Source: CAYFTL01 sp964346145
GTDB taxonomy: Bacteria > Bacillota > Clostridia > Christensenellales > Aristaeellaceae
Length of the DNA stretch: 64,000 bases
Direction: 5' to 3'
NCBI GenBank assembly: GCA_964346145.1
Contig: CAYFTL010000001.1
Location: forward strand, 62,001 to 126,000
Below the pieces are notes generated by a model. The model saw only the letters and a program-made list of their open reading frames with translations. It was not told the DNA's origin and did not search any database. Below are positions 33,235 to 42,122 of the stretch, one piece after another (position 1 is the stretch's first letter; every line of letters begins with the position of its first letter). A program made the position numbers and the translations under genes.

Positions 33235-33934
33235 GAAGAATAGCACCCTGCTTTAGCAGCCGCGCACCCGAAAACACTCCTTTAGCCTCCGCTAACAGCG
33301 CTTCAGTGTTGACTTTTGGGGGAATATGAGTAATATACAGCTGCTTGGCTGCGCACGCTTCGGCCAATTGAGCGCAGTGGTAAGCCGACATGTGTGGCCG
33401 CTGCTCGCTCCAATCGTTAAGCAGAAAAGCCCCATCGGCTACGAGCAAATCGGCATCGCGGGCAAATGTTTCCAGATCGGGGTTTACGTTGGTATCTCCG
33501 GTGTAAACCATTTTTTTTGTTCCATCGTCGACCAAAATGCTGTAGGCGGCCACCGGATGGATCGCAGGCAAAAAATCAAAGTGCAAATTTTTGCAGCGCA
33601 TAGTTTCTATCCTGCTCAAATCGAAACACGGAACCTTCAACATGTTGTATATCGGTTCCGGTTCACTTGGGCAATAGACCGGAAGCACACGGTTTCTATA
33701 GGCTAACGCGTATTGCAGCGCCAGCATATCCGACATGTGATCGTAATGCAAATGGGACAGCACGACAGCATCCAAATGATCTAAATCTATGTGTTTTTGA
33801 AGCTGCGACAGCACACCGGGCCCACAGTCCAGCAGTATATTGGCGCCATGGTCGTTGCTGGAAACAAGATAGCCCGACCCGGCGCCGCCCGCCGACGCAT
33901 ACGGTCCGTTTATGCCCAAAGCCGTAAAAATCAT
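33227..33934 (-). CDS. MBL-fold metallohydrolase, YhfI-like
   Basis: A 235-residue metallo-beta-lactamase-fold protein with the metal motif SHLHYDHMSD, a later His (PAIHPVAAYS), YTGDTNVN and a C-terminal ITHIPPK. The opening GINGPYASAGGAGSGYLV and ILLDCGPGVLSQLQ resemble Bacillus YhfI and, more distantly, RNase Z, rather than the exonuclease-like WalJ. The substrate is unknown. The ATG at 33934 overlaps the stop of the upstream lipoprotein gene (ATGA). The placement between a walRK-GerMN set and comEC mirrors the walJ position in other Firmicutes, though the sequence is of another type. Confidence 0.85.
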   Translation of the reverse strand: MIFTALGINGPYASAGGAGSGYLVSSNDHGANILLDCGPGVLSQLQKHIDLDHLDAVVLSHLHYDHMSDMLALQYALAYRNRVLPVYCPSEPEPIYNMLKVPCFDLSRIETMRCKNLHFDFLPAIHPVAAYSILVDDGTKKMVYTGDTNVNPDLETFARDADLLVADGAFLLNDWSEQRPHMSAYHCAQLAEACAAKQLYITHIPPKVNTEALLAEAKGVFSGARLLKQGAILHV

Positions 33935-35493
33935 GTTGCCTCCTCCTGTTTTCGCATCTCCATATTGGCATCATCGTTCTCTATATAGCCGGGGTTTCGC
34001 AGCAAAGGTCCCAACATGCATATGGAGTGCACAAACTGTTCGACCTGTTGTCCTTCCACATAAAAGCGAACCGATTTTATGCCTTCCAGTTCGGTCAAGG
34101 TGTTTACAATGCCATACACCAACAACTGTTCCTCCTGGTTACTCAAACGCTGAGCCACGCTATAGAAATTTGAAGATAGGTTGAGGTGAATCTCGTCTCC
34201 GGTAACCCGAACGCCCAGTATGTCAGTATCGTGTATACCAGCGGGCACAATATTGCGCACACCCGCATCGGTATCCCTTACCCCGCCGATCAATTCCCCT
34301 AGGAGCGAACGCACCGAGGCTGCGCTGATATTGTCCATGGCGCGGTCAACAGCTACAAGTTTTCCGCTCTCTCCAGCAAAATACAGGCGCGCCATTTGCA
34401 CATAGGCGTCCTGAAACGAAGAACGAGGCATGACGCCTTCCCAAAATTCAAACGTATTGGTATCATTTTCAAGCTGCATAACAGGTTGCTCATCAATATC
34501 GATGCGTATGCCATCGATCCCCGGTACAAAACCACAAATCGAATAGGTGAGCGATGCGCTTAACTGCCACAGCGAACATCCGCTGGCTTCCAGCGCATCA
34601 TAAATGGTAGGCAAAAAACTGATGTGCGCAACCTGTATGCCGTAATCCGTAACCTCCTCGATATACGGAGCCTGCGCCAACACCTCGGCGTCCTGGGGAA
34701 TCGTGCTATGGGTAATCGGATTAATCTCAGGGCCCTTAAGCACCTCACGGACCACAGCCGCAACATAGTTGGGATCACTCAGCTGTAGGGTGCGCACTTC
34801 CGGTAGTATATAGTTGGTGCCCGCCTTAGGGTAATACAAGGTTATGGTACGCTCTATCGGCTGCTGAACCGTTTCGGTCAGCACGAAATACTTCTCTTCT
34901 TCTTGCAGTGTGGCCCACATGGCTGCAATGTTTCCACTCTTGCGCCCCAGGGTGCCCATTGGCATCTGCAATATGCCTTCGTTTTTGTCGCCGATTAACA
35001 GATTCACATACTCTATGCCTTCCAGCGACGAAAGCGTGTTGGCAAACGCCAGCTGGAGCGCCACCAATTCCTTTTCATCCTCCACGTTGTGGGCATCGAT
35101 GGAAAGGTTTACAGTCACCACGCCCTGGGACTCTTCAATATCGATTAGGCTTGTGCCTTCTTGGGCCACGGGCAGCAAATCCTCTTCTTCGGGGGCCTTT
35201 AGCAGCGCCTCGGCCACCGCTTCGGATAAGAAACGATCCTCCGACAGGGTTATGCTGCGCTCCACCGGCTTCAGACTTTGACCGTCAGTGCCCATATAAT
35301 ACAATGTCACCCGATGAACATCGCTCTCCAGCTCATCGCCGATGGGCGCTGGAGGCACATCTCCTTCGGGCACCGGAAAACTGGCAGATCCGGCTTCCTT
35401 GGTCTGCTCCAATGTCTCTGCCCCACATCCGCTTAAAAAGCTTGTCAATATACATAGCAGCAACAAAGTTGCAATGCATTTTCTTTTGAACAA
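33931..35493 (-). CDS. Lipoprotein with three GerMN-like domains
   Basis: A 520-residue protein with a lipoprotein signal (LLLLCILTSFLSGC, lipobox LSGC at about residue 22). Three repeats of the GerMN type follow, at roughly 85-190, 220-340 and 400-500, each with a YY or ITL strand, an A...LL.GP or LL.G helix and a ....EGI..V.....G ending. GerMN domains occur in sporulation and cell-wall proteins and bind unknown ligands. The start is a TTG at 35493 with GGTGG upstream; there is no in-frame ATG before the signal peptide. It follows the walK-like kinase by 18 bases and could take the place of the YycH/YycI regulators of WalK. Confidence 0.85.
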   Translation of the reverse strand: MFKRKCIATLLLLCILTSFLSGCGAETLEQTKEAGSASFPVPEGDVPPAPIGDELESDVHRVTLYYMGTDGQSLKPVERSITLSEDRFLSEAVAEALLKAPEEEDLLPVAQEGTSLIDIEESQGVVTVNLSIDAHNVEDEKELVALQLAFANTLSSLEGIEYVNLLIGDKNEGILQMPMGTLGRKSGNIAAMWATLQEEEKYFVLTETVQQPIERTITLYYPKAGTNYILPEVRTLQLSDPNYVAAVVREVLKGPEINPITHSTIPQDAEVLAQAPYIEEVTDYGIQVAHISFLPTIYDALEASGCSLWQLSASLTYSICGFVPGIDGIRIDIDEQPVMQLENDTNTFEFWEGVMPRSSFQDAYVQMARLYFAGESGKLVAVDRAMDNISAASVRSLLGELIGGVRDTDAGVRNIVPAGIHDTDILGVRVTGDEIHLNLSSNFYSVAQRLSNQEEQLLVYGIVNTLTELEGIKSVRFYVEGQQVEQFVHSICMLGPLLRNPGYIENDDANMEMRKQEEAT

Positions 35494-35511
35494 AAGCGCG
35501 TTCCACCTTTC

Positions 35512-36924
35512 CTATTCGATGGGAATCTCCACTGTGAAAGTACTGCCCTTATCTTCTTCGCTCTCGACCGAAATCGTCCCGTTGTGCATGGTAACGATTT
35601 GTTTGGTGATTGAGAGACCCAGCCCGGTTCCACCGGTTTCCCGCGAGCGAGCCTTATCTACCCGATAAAAACGGTCGAAAATATGGAGCTGATCCTCTTG
35701 GGGAATCCCCATGCCGGTGTCGCTTACCTGAATGATGGCTTTTTTGCCCGTGCGGGACAGCCCTATGCGAACATTGCCGCCCCGTCCAGTGTATTTGATA
35801 GCGTTGTCCACCAAATTGTAGATGACTTGCTGGAAGGAAATGGGATCCAGCTGTGCCGTCACGTCTTCCTTGATCACGCTCTCCAGCGTAATCCCCCGTT
35901 CCCGCGCCAGCGGAGCAAGGCGTTTTACAGTTTCGGAAATCAACATGCTGATAGATTGATTTTGTGTATTGATACCAGTGTTGGTGCTGTCGATGTTGGT
36001 AAGGGTCAACAAATCGCTGATTACCCGGTTCAATCGGTCGATTTCCTTGTTGATGTCCTGCAGGAACTCTTTGAGCATTTCCGGTTCTGTATCTTCCTGA
36101 TACATTAGCGTTTCGATCAGTATTTTCATTGTGCTCAGCGGTGTTTTAAGCTCGTGGGATGCATTCGAAACAAATTCGTTGCGGGATTTGTCCAAGTCCT
36201 CCAGCCTTTGGCACATAATATTAAAGGCGTGGGCCAACCGAGAGAACTCGCTGTTGCCCTTTTCATTGACCCGTACTGAAAAATCCCCTTTGGTCATCTT
36301 CTGAATGCCTTGGTTGAGCTGAACGATGGGGTTGGTGATGATCACGCGTGAGATAAGCCAGCTCAACACAGCCACCGCTAAAGCTACCAGCGTAAGCCAC
36401 ATGAGGATTTGGCTCCTGATGAGCGCCAGGCTTTCATGCAGGTCGTCCACCGAGGAAATATACACCAAAACACCAATCGTTTGTGATTGGTGTTTTATTG
36501 CGGCCGCATATACTCCCACTCGCGCTTCGCCATATAAGTTCCAGCCGAACACACTGCTCGCAGAAGACTTGGAAACCACGCCGCCTTCCCGTTCATAATA
36601 CCGATAATCGCTCTCCACCGTGCCGTTGAGCACGTTGACCACTTCGGCATTAAACACCCGGTGTCCATTTTTTTGAGACAGCGCATCCGCTTGAACCACT
36701 CCGTAAGCATCCAACACCAGCACTTGTGCTTCGTTGTCCTGCGAAGCGCTGAGCACCCCTTCAAACAGTGCGTCTGCGTCCCTCTCTCGCAAAGGTTCGA
36801 CCATTTGATAGGCCAAATTTTCCGTAGTGCGCAACTCTTCCCGCACCTTTTGGGTAAATAAATACTCACCCACCAATTGGAGGAGGGAAAAAGCCACCAT
36901 ATAGAAGGCCAGACACACCACCAA
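35512..36924 (-). CDS. WalK/PhoR-type sensor histidine kinase
   Basis: At least 470 residues. It has a first membrane helix at the N-terminus, an outer domain of about 135 residues, a second helix near 175-195, HAMP (SRVIITNPIVQLNQGIQ), the His box FVSNASHELKTPLS and ATPase boxes ending GGTGLGLSI. No PAS domain is obvious, unlike Bacillus WalK. The annotated TTG at 36924 lies inside the first helix. In-frame codons continue upstream (IKTALSSVRWRISLAYLL) to 36975 and on to a CTG at 36984 after GGGGAGTAGG, so the true start is probably there and non-standard. It lies immediately downstream of its response regulator. Confidence 0.88.
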   Translation of the reverse strand: MVVCLAFYMVAFSLLQLVGEYLFTQKVREELRTTENLAYQMVEPLRERDADALFEGVLSASQDNEAQVLVLDAYGVVQADALSQKNGHRVFNAEVVNVLNGTVESDYRYYEREGGVVSKSSASSVFGWNLYGEARVGVYAAAIKHQSQTIGVLVYISSVDDLHESLALIRSQILMWLTLVALAVAVLSWLISRVIITNPIVQLNQGIQKMTKGDFSVRVNEKGNSEFSRLAHAFNIMCQRLEDLDKSRNEFVSNASHELKTPLSTMKILIETLMYQEDTEPEMLKEFLQDINKEIDRLNRVISDLLTLTNIDSTNTGINTQNQSISMLISETVKRLAPLARERGITLESVIKEDVTAQLDPISFQQVIYNLVDNAIKYTGRGGNVRIGLSRTGKKAIIQVSDTGMGIPQEDQLHIFDRFYRVDKARSRETGGTGLGLSITKQIVTMHNGTISVESEEDKGSTFTVEIPIE

Positions 36925-36970
36925 AAGATAGGCTAGCGAGATTCTCCACCGGACAGAGGATAATGCAGTT

Positions 36971-37663
36971 TTAATCCTTGTCAGTGAAATAGTAACCTAC
37001 TCCCCACTTTGTGAAAATAAATTCCGGTTGAGCGGGGTTTTTTTCTATTTTCTCGCGCAACCTGCGAATATGCACATCCACCGTGCGCAGATCACCTAAA
37101 TAATCATATTTCCATATGGTTTCCAGCAGAGCTTCGCGGCTAAATACTTTCCCGCGGTTGGTGATAAACAAATGAAGCAAATCAAACTCTTTGGCCGTTA
37201 GATTGGCTTCCTTGTTGCCGATAACCACCGACCGGTTGTCCAGGTTGACCTTCATATCCCGAACATGGATAATGTTGGATTCTTCCTGCCGCTGCTGCGT
37301 GTTCACCCTGCGCAGGATGGACTTGATGCGCGCTTTGACTTCCAAAATATTGAAAGGCTTGGTCATATAATCGTCCGCACCATACTCCAGGCCCATAATT
37401 TTGTCCATATCCTCGCCCTTGGCGGTCAGCATGATGATGGGCACATCGGACTTTTCACGGATACGCTGGCATACTTCGATGCCGCTCAGCTTAGGCAACA
37501 TTACGTCTAGCAAAACCAGATCGAAATTTCCACCAAAAAACTTGTTTACGGCTTCTTCTCCATCAGCGGCCGAATCCGTCTCATAGCCATCGTGTTCCAA
37601 GCTGAACTTGAGGCCTTTAACGATGAGTGGCTCATCGTCTACAATCAAAATTTTCCATGCCAT
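36971..37663 (-). CDS. WalR-like OmpR-family response regulator
   Basis: About 230 residues. The receiver has ILIVDDEP, the phospho-acceptor LLDVMLPKLSG and TKPF; the winged helix ends DLRTVDVHIRRLREKIEKNP.QPEFI.TKWGVGYYF, very like WalR/YycF. WalR controls peptidoglycan hydrolases and wall metabolism. The ATG at 37663 is used because AGGAG precedes it and homology begins there; longer frames to 37756 would cover the promoter. It heads a run of up to seven genes that ends near 29133. Confidence 0.9.
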   Translation of the reverse strand: MAWKILIVDDEPLIVKGLKFSLEHDGYETDSAADGEEAVNKFFGGNFDLVLLDVMLPKLSGIEVCQRIREKSDVPIIMLTAKGEDMDKIMGLEYGADDYMTKPFNILEVKARIKSILRRVNTQQRQEESNIIHVRDMKVNLDNRSVVIGNKEANLTAKEFDLLHLFITNRGKVFSREALLETIWKYDYLGDLRTVDVHIRRLREKIEKNPAQPEFIFTKWGVGYYFTDKD

Positions 37664-37727
37664 TCTACCCACTCCTATCGTCCGATCCCCTGGCACATCT
37701 ATAGTCATTGATAAATTACTAACTATC

Positions 37728-37756
37728 ATTATAATGCTTTGGCAAAAAAAACTCAA
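37728..37756 (-). promoter_or_regulatory. Promoter of the walR-like operon
   Basis: On the minus strand, TTGAGT (37751-37756), a 17-base spacer and a perfect TATAAT (37728-37733), 65 bases before the start codon. Confidence 0.75.
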
Positions 37757-37835
37757 GAGAACACAGTCCTAAGATTCCAATCAATCTACATTGTAGCAAA
37801 GCGCAAAACTTCACTCATATCTTTGGCATTGAAGA

Positions 37836-37864
37836 TTGCCAATCAGGGTTACAAATGTTAAAAT
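37836..37864 (+). promoter_or_regulatory. Promoter of the DprA-like gene
   Basis: TTGCCA (37836-37841), a 17-base spacer and TAAAAT (37859-37864). The start codon at 37914 follows a GGGAGG site. Confidence 0.65.
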
Positions 37865-37913
37865 AAAAAAGTATGTTTATTCTATTTTTTAAAATTTTCG
37901 GGAGGTTTATGGT

Positions 37914-38907
37914 ATGCGTCAAAGGGATGAGGTTTTTGCAACCGTGCTGCTGCTGAGCCAGCTGGACACCAGAGCCCCCGAAACTTTTAAACCGCTAACC
38001 GCCAACGAATGGTATGATCTGCGGCGGGCCGTTGGGTTAACCGATATCGGGCACTTGGGCAACCTGCTGACCATGGACATCAGCGGAATCCAGGCTTCTT
38101 TAGACATGGACGAAGCGCAAGCCTTCAGGATCCATGGTTTGCTTAACCGCTCGGTTCAGCTTTCCTATTCCCTGGAGAACTTGTTTCAGGCCGGGATAGA
38201 CATCGTTACCCTGGATGAACCTGATTATCCCAGACTGTTAATCGACAAACTGGGTGAAAAGGCGCCGCCGATGATTTATTACGCTGGAAATTTAGACTTG
38301 GCCAATCNNNNNNNNNNGTCAGATCCTGGAGAACCCGTTCTACATCGCCCTGTCCAGCTCCTTCGCCAGTCGAAATGAGTTGGAGATGGGCATCAATGTG
38401 TTAACACCCAAGGTGGTCAACGCCGGTTTTGGAATTGTTTGTGGCGGCTCTTACGGTGCGGATGAGTATATTCAGCGCGCCGCCCACAACGCCAACGGCC
38501 AATACGTTTCGGTGGTTTCCGGCGCCTTAAGCGAAAAGGCCAACGACCCCTTTATCAAAAACCAAATCGCCGCCGGAAACACGCTGCTCATGTCGGTGGT
38601 GCATCCGTCCGCCGCCTTTACCGGGCAACATGCGCTGCAGAGCAACAAGCTGATCTATGCGCTGAGCTGCGCCGCCTTTGTTTTTGTTTCCAATTTAGAA
38701 AAGGGCAACACCTGGGCTGGGGCAACCGAAGCTATGCGCTTAAAGCTGATCGACCGCCTGTACGTTTGGAATTTGCCGACACAAAAAGGGAACCAACGTT
38801 TGATCACTATGGGCGCCGTGCCGGTTACAGACCTACAATCGATGACCAGCCGCCAAATCGCGCGGCAATGGCCTAGCTGCTCGGCCGAACAGCTTTCATT
38901 CTTTTAA
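37914..38907 (+). CDS. DprA-like (SLOG-fold) protein, split by an assembly gap
   Basis: The N-terminal part (about 130 residues before the gap) ends with GEKAPPMIYYAGNLDLAN. The C-terminal part after the gap gives SRNELEMG, FGIVCGGSYGADEYIQRAA, NKLIYALSCAAFVFVSNLEKGNTWAGATEAM and a closing polar tail. This is the pattern of the second, non-competence type of DprA-like protein (GNV.LL...VGSR...., SGGA.G.D..A, RNKLIYALSD...VV......GGTW.GA.EA). Ten N at 38308-38317 and about 45 unmatched bases to their right break the frame. Canonical DprA has a SG.A.GID..AH motif, which is altered here. It stands alone between a walR operon and prs. Confidence 0.75.
38308..38364. other. Assembly gap with recombinase-like right edge
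   Basis: After the ten N the sequence reads (C)GT-CAG-ATC..., giving RQILENPFYIAL before the DprA-like reading resumes at SRNELEMG. ILxNPFYIG is the hallmark of the recombinase domain of large serine recombinases. The stretch may be a chimeric contig tail or the trace of an inserted element. Confidence 0.5.
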
Positions 38908-38985
38908 GCGGGCTTATCCTTTGGTGGCGTATAGTTTATACAAATACCACCAAATAATCTATGAACGGCCTTGCCGAGCTGCACA

Positions 38986-39027
38986 AAAAGGCAGATGGAT
39001 CATCAAGCGTTGAACCATCTGCCTTTT
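38986..39027 (+). terminator. Bidirectional terminator between the DprA-like gene and prs
   Basis: A perfect 13-bp stem, AAAAGGCAGATGG / CCATCTGCCTTTT, with T runs on both strands, between convergent genes. Confidence 0.8.
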
Positions 39028-39091
39028 CTATCGCCTGCCTACAGAGCAACAACTCAGCGTTGCATCGGGCTTTTTCTCCATCGCATGTTTT

Positions 39092-40084
39092 TTATTGAGC
39101 CAGGTTGAGCGCCGCGGCATAAATTTCATCAGGAATGCTGTCAAACAACGGGCTGATAGACTCACAATTGTAATAGCGGATGATGGTTTCGGCAAACAAT
39201 GGCGCCACCGAAATGGTTTTAAACTTCGGTTGATTGATGATGTGGGGATTGTATACCGTGTCGGTAGAAATCACCATATCGATAGGGCTCTCATTGATTT
39301 TCTTCACGCCCTCTTCACTGATAACATTGTGACTAAGCAAAGCATAGATTTGCTTTACCCCCCGCTCGCGCAGGGTCTTCGCCAAATTGGTTAAAGTTCC
39401 GCCAGATATGGTGAAATCGTCCACAATCAAAGCGTTCTTGCCTTCCACATCGCCGATAATCTCCAGCACTTCAGCATTTTCATCGTGTGAAGTCCGGCTC
39501 TTGTCGCCAATGGCCACCGGCATGCCAAGCGTAGCACCAAACCGCCTAGCCTGCTTGGCATAACCTGCATCGGGAGAAACCACTACCGTGTTTTCAAGGT
39601 GCATCCGGCGCACCGTTTCGCACAAAATCGGCATCGCATACAGGTGATCCATGGGCTTTTTGAAAAATCCCTGCACCTGGGGCGAATGCAAATCCATGGT
39701 CATCACCCGGTCTGCCCCCGCCAGTTCGATACATTCGGCACAAACGCGAGCGCGAATAGAAACCCTCGGCTCATCTTTTTTGTCGCCCTTGGCGTAGCCA
39801 AAGTACGGCATAACCAAGGTCACGCTTTGGGCACTCGCACGCTTCAAAGCATCCATCCAAAATAAAATCTCCACAAATTCATCATTAGGCGACAAGCCTA
39901 TCGGCTGCACCAGATACACTTCACGATCGCGAACGGATTCATTCATTCGAACAAAGGTATTGCCTTCAGAAAAACGAATCACCTGGGAGCTTCCCAGAGT
40001 ACGTCCCATATAACGGCACATACGTTCTGCAAACTCTTCGGCACCACTTCCCGCAAAAACAGATATGTTCGCGTCTTCAAACAT
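39092..40084 (-). CDS. prs: Ribose-phosphate pyrophosphokinase
   Basis: About 330 residues. The N-terminus has FAGSGAEEFAERMCRYMG, and the ATP-flexible region and RVMTMDLHSPQVQGFF ribose-phosphate segment are present. The PRPP loop is VDDFTISGGTL, a variant of the common VDDMIDTAGT. It makes PRPP from ribose 5-phosphate and ATP for nucleotide, His and Trp synthesis, and so feeds PurF and Hpt coded in this window. The ATG at 40084 has GGAGAGGAG upstream; upstream in-frame sequence to 40156 lies in the ridA end and is not coding. The variant loop places it outside the most common class I Prs group. Confidence 0.9.
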   Translation of the reverse strand: MFEDANISVFAGSGAEEFAERMCRYMGRTLGSSQVIRFSEGNTFVRMNESVRDREVYLVQPIGLSPNDEFVEILFWMDALKRASAQSVTLVMPYFGYAKGDKKDEPRVSIRARVCAECIELAGADRVMTMDLHSPQVQGFFKKPMDHLYAMPILCETVRRMHLENTVVVSPDAGYAKQARRFGATLGMPVAIGDKSRTSHDENAEVLEIIGDVEGKNALIVDDFTISGGTLTNLAKTLRERGVKQIYALLSHNVISEEGVKKINESPIDMVISTDTVYNPHIINQPKFKTISVAPLFAETIIRYYNCESISPLFDSIPDEIYAAALNLAQ

Positions 40085-40139
40085 GATAAAAAAATCTCCT
40101 CTCCGTGTACAGCACCGGGCAAAATGCGCCTGTGCAAGC

Positions 40140-40517
40140 CTATTTGGATGCGACAACTTCTATTTCAATAGCTACGCCAAGGGGCAGCGCAGATACTTCA
40201 ACACAGGTGCGAGCCGGATAATTTGGGCCGAAATATTCGGCATAAATGCCGTTCACTACACCAAAGTCGGCCAAGTTTGTAAGGTATACGCTAACCTTCA
40301 AAGCGTTGTCCATGGTCAATCCCATTTCGTTTAACACGGTGCGCACATTTTTGAGAGCCTGGTGGGCTTGTGCCTCAATGCCGCCTTCTACAACCTTTCC
40401 GGTTGCAGGGTCAATCGGAACCATGCCCGAGAGATATACGGTGTCGCCGTGCACCGTAGCGGTAGAGTAAGGGCCAACCGCTTTGGGTCCTTTTTGGGTC
40501 AAGAAGTACCGTTCCAT
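40140..40517 (-). CDS. ridA: RidA (YjgF) family imine deaminase
   Basis: A 125-residue single-domain protein. It has GPYSTATVHGDTVYLSGM, the central TNLADFGVVNGIYAEYF, and the reactive-intermediate site Arg in PARTCVEVSALPLG. RidA proteins hydrolyse 2-aminoacrylate and related imines, protecting PLP enzymes. The ATG at 40517 has AGGAGG upstream. It lies 56 bases before prs on the same strand. All key residues of an active member are visible. Confidence 0.94.
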   Translation of the reverse strand: MERYFLTQKGPKAVGPYSTATVHGDTVYLSGMVPIDPATGKVVEGGIEAQAHQALKNVRTVLNEMGLTMDNALKVSVYLTNLADFGVVNGIYAEYFGPNYPARTCVEVSALPLGVAIEIEVVASK

Positions 40518-40588
40518 TGTAGAGACCTCCTAAAAAATATGATTATATAACCTGCCGGTGCATGTTTCCACGCAAGAGCAGCTCTTTA

Positions 40589-42058
40589 CTAGATGTCTTC
40601 GTCAGGAGAGGTGTATTCTTCGAATCTATCTTGTATGCCGCGCCAATACACGGCGTTTCTAGCGCTGTAGGTGTCCTGGCTGATGATTTCCCGTTTGATT
40701 TCCTCACCGGTCTCGGCGTTTGTATATACGCGGTAAGATTTGCTCTTGATGCCGTCTTTGCCCTCGGACTTGATCTTTTCCTCATCGGTATAGGTCACAT
40801 ACTGGCCATTGCGGTCATCCACATATTCTTTTTTTGCAGGAATGGTTTTGATGGTTTCCGATTCCAAGGTAATTTTGACGTTCGGATCCTTGGGCGTTCC
40901 CCACACCTTGACGTAGGCTCGCCTACCCTTGTCGGTCTCCATAATTCCGGCGGACAGGTAAAGGGTATGCCCCGTGTTGTTGGTGAAAACCAAATCTTTT
41001 CCATTATCGGTTATAGAAGCATCCAAGCCCGGTTTGGTATATCCCACCCGCATGCTGTGGGCATGCCGTTCCAAAAATTCGATGCCCTCCACCTTTAAAA
41101 GGGCACAATACAGAGTTGTACTAGACTGACAAACGCCGCCGCCGATACCCTCTTGTACGCTGGTGCCCACAAACTCCTGAGCCGGGCGAAATCCCCTTTT
41201 CTTGGTGCGCTTGCCTATGACCGAGTTGACCGAAACCGTTTCTCCATTTAAAACAATTTTTTGGTCAAAGCCAGTTAAGCCCAGTTCGACATTCATGTTG
41301 CGATCGGTGCCACTCTTTTTTAAGGATGTGGAGTGTTCTGCCAACAAAACAGGCTGCGTCACGCCGCTGCTCGGTTCAATGATTTCCGGGTTAAGCGCAA
41401 TCACTTGGCTCTCCCCCGATTGTAACGCTTCAATCAATTGTCCGGTTAACTGGTTAGCATCCAGCCGATAGCCAACCTTCGATTCGCCGACCACCGGCAC
41501 GTATATGCCATCCTTTTCTACGAAGTCAACCTGGCCTTCTTGAGCATCGCGGGCAATCTGAGCAATGATGCTAGCCACAAAATTGTCCAACTGCCCCTGG
41601 TCGTATTGCAATTCCAGCTTAAAATCCACCGGGGTTTGCCGCAGGCTCCTGATCACCGATTGCCGCTGAAGCCAGTTGCCCTCGTGGCCCAAAGCCCAAG
41701 CCCTATCCACCACTGCAGACACTTCTTTTCGAGCCGACAGTTTTTCCGGTGTAAGCTCCCAGCTGTTTTGATCGAACTGAATTCGAATTTTTTGCTCGGC
41801 CAATTGGGCAGCCACCACATTCTGAAAATACTGTTCCACCGTTTGCTTATCGTTGCCCGTTATCGTCACCCCTTCTATCGTAACGCCGGGATAGAAGGTG
41901 TTTTCAAACTTTTTTAAATCCACCACAAGGCGAAGAACAAAAAACAACACGACCAAAACACACGCTAAGCTCAACAGTCGAATAAGTCGGTTGGGCTTAA
42001 ATTGTCTTTTGCGTCGTTGAACTCGGTATCCGTTCGTATTCACGTTGTATCTGTTCAT
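40589..42058 (-). CDS. VanW-family wall-associated protein
   Basis: A 489-residue protein with a basic N-terminus, one membrane helix (about 27-47), a peptidoglycan-binding-like domain (about 60-240, PG_binding_4 type), the VanW domain (about 260-395, with GIGGGVCQSSTTLYCALLK as its hallmark) and a C-terminal G5-like tail (ETIKTIPAKKEYVDD...). Most such proteins are of unknown function; one member belongs to a vancomycin-resistance operon. It is 11.5 kb from the VanRSY-like genes, so a link is only possible by regulation. The ATG has GGAGG upstream. Confidence 0.9.
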   Translation of the reverse strand: MNRYNVNTNGYRVQRRKRQFKPNRLIRLLSLACVLVVLFFVLRLVVDLKKFENTFYPGVTIEGVTITGNDKQTVEQYFQNVVAAQLAEQKIRIQFDQNSWELTPEKLSARKEVSAVVDRAWALGHEGNWLQRQSVIRSLRQTPVDFKLELQYDQGQLDNFVASIIAQIARDAQEGQVDFVEKDGIYVPVVGESKVGYRLDANQLTGQLIEALQSGESQVIALNPEIIEPSSGVTQPVLLAEHSTSLKKSGTDRNMNVELGLTGFDQKIVLNGETVSVNSVIGKRTKKRGFRPAQEFVGTSVQEGIGGGVCQSSTTLYCALLKVEGIEFLERHAHSMRVGYTKPGLDASITDNGKDLVFTNNTGHTLYLSAGIMETDKGRRAYVKVWGTPKDPNVKITLESETIKTIPAKKEYVDDRNGQYVTYTDEEKIKSEGKDGIKSKSYRVYTNAETGEEIKREIISQDTYSARNAVYWRGIQDRFEEYTSPDEDI

Positions 42059-42122
42059 CGGTTCCTCCAGCAGAAAAAATATATATTCAAACTTATATAT
42101 TATTTATACCACAAATAGTGGT

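Noticed and set aside
42108..42122. ACCAC/GTGGT hairpin after the PHP gene as a terminator
   Set aside because: Only 5-bp arms, no T tract, and it is directly followed by the promoter-like region of vanW.
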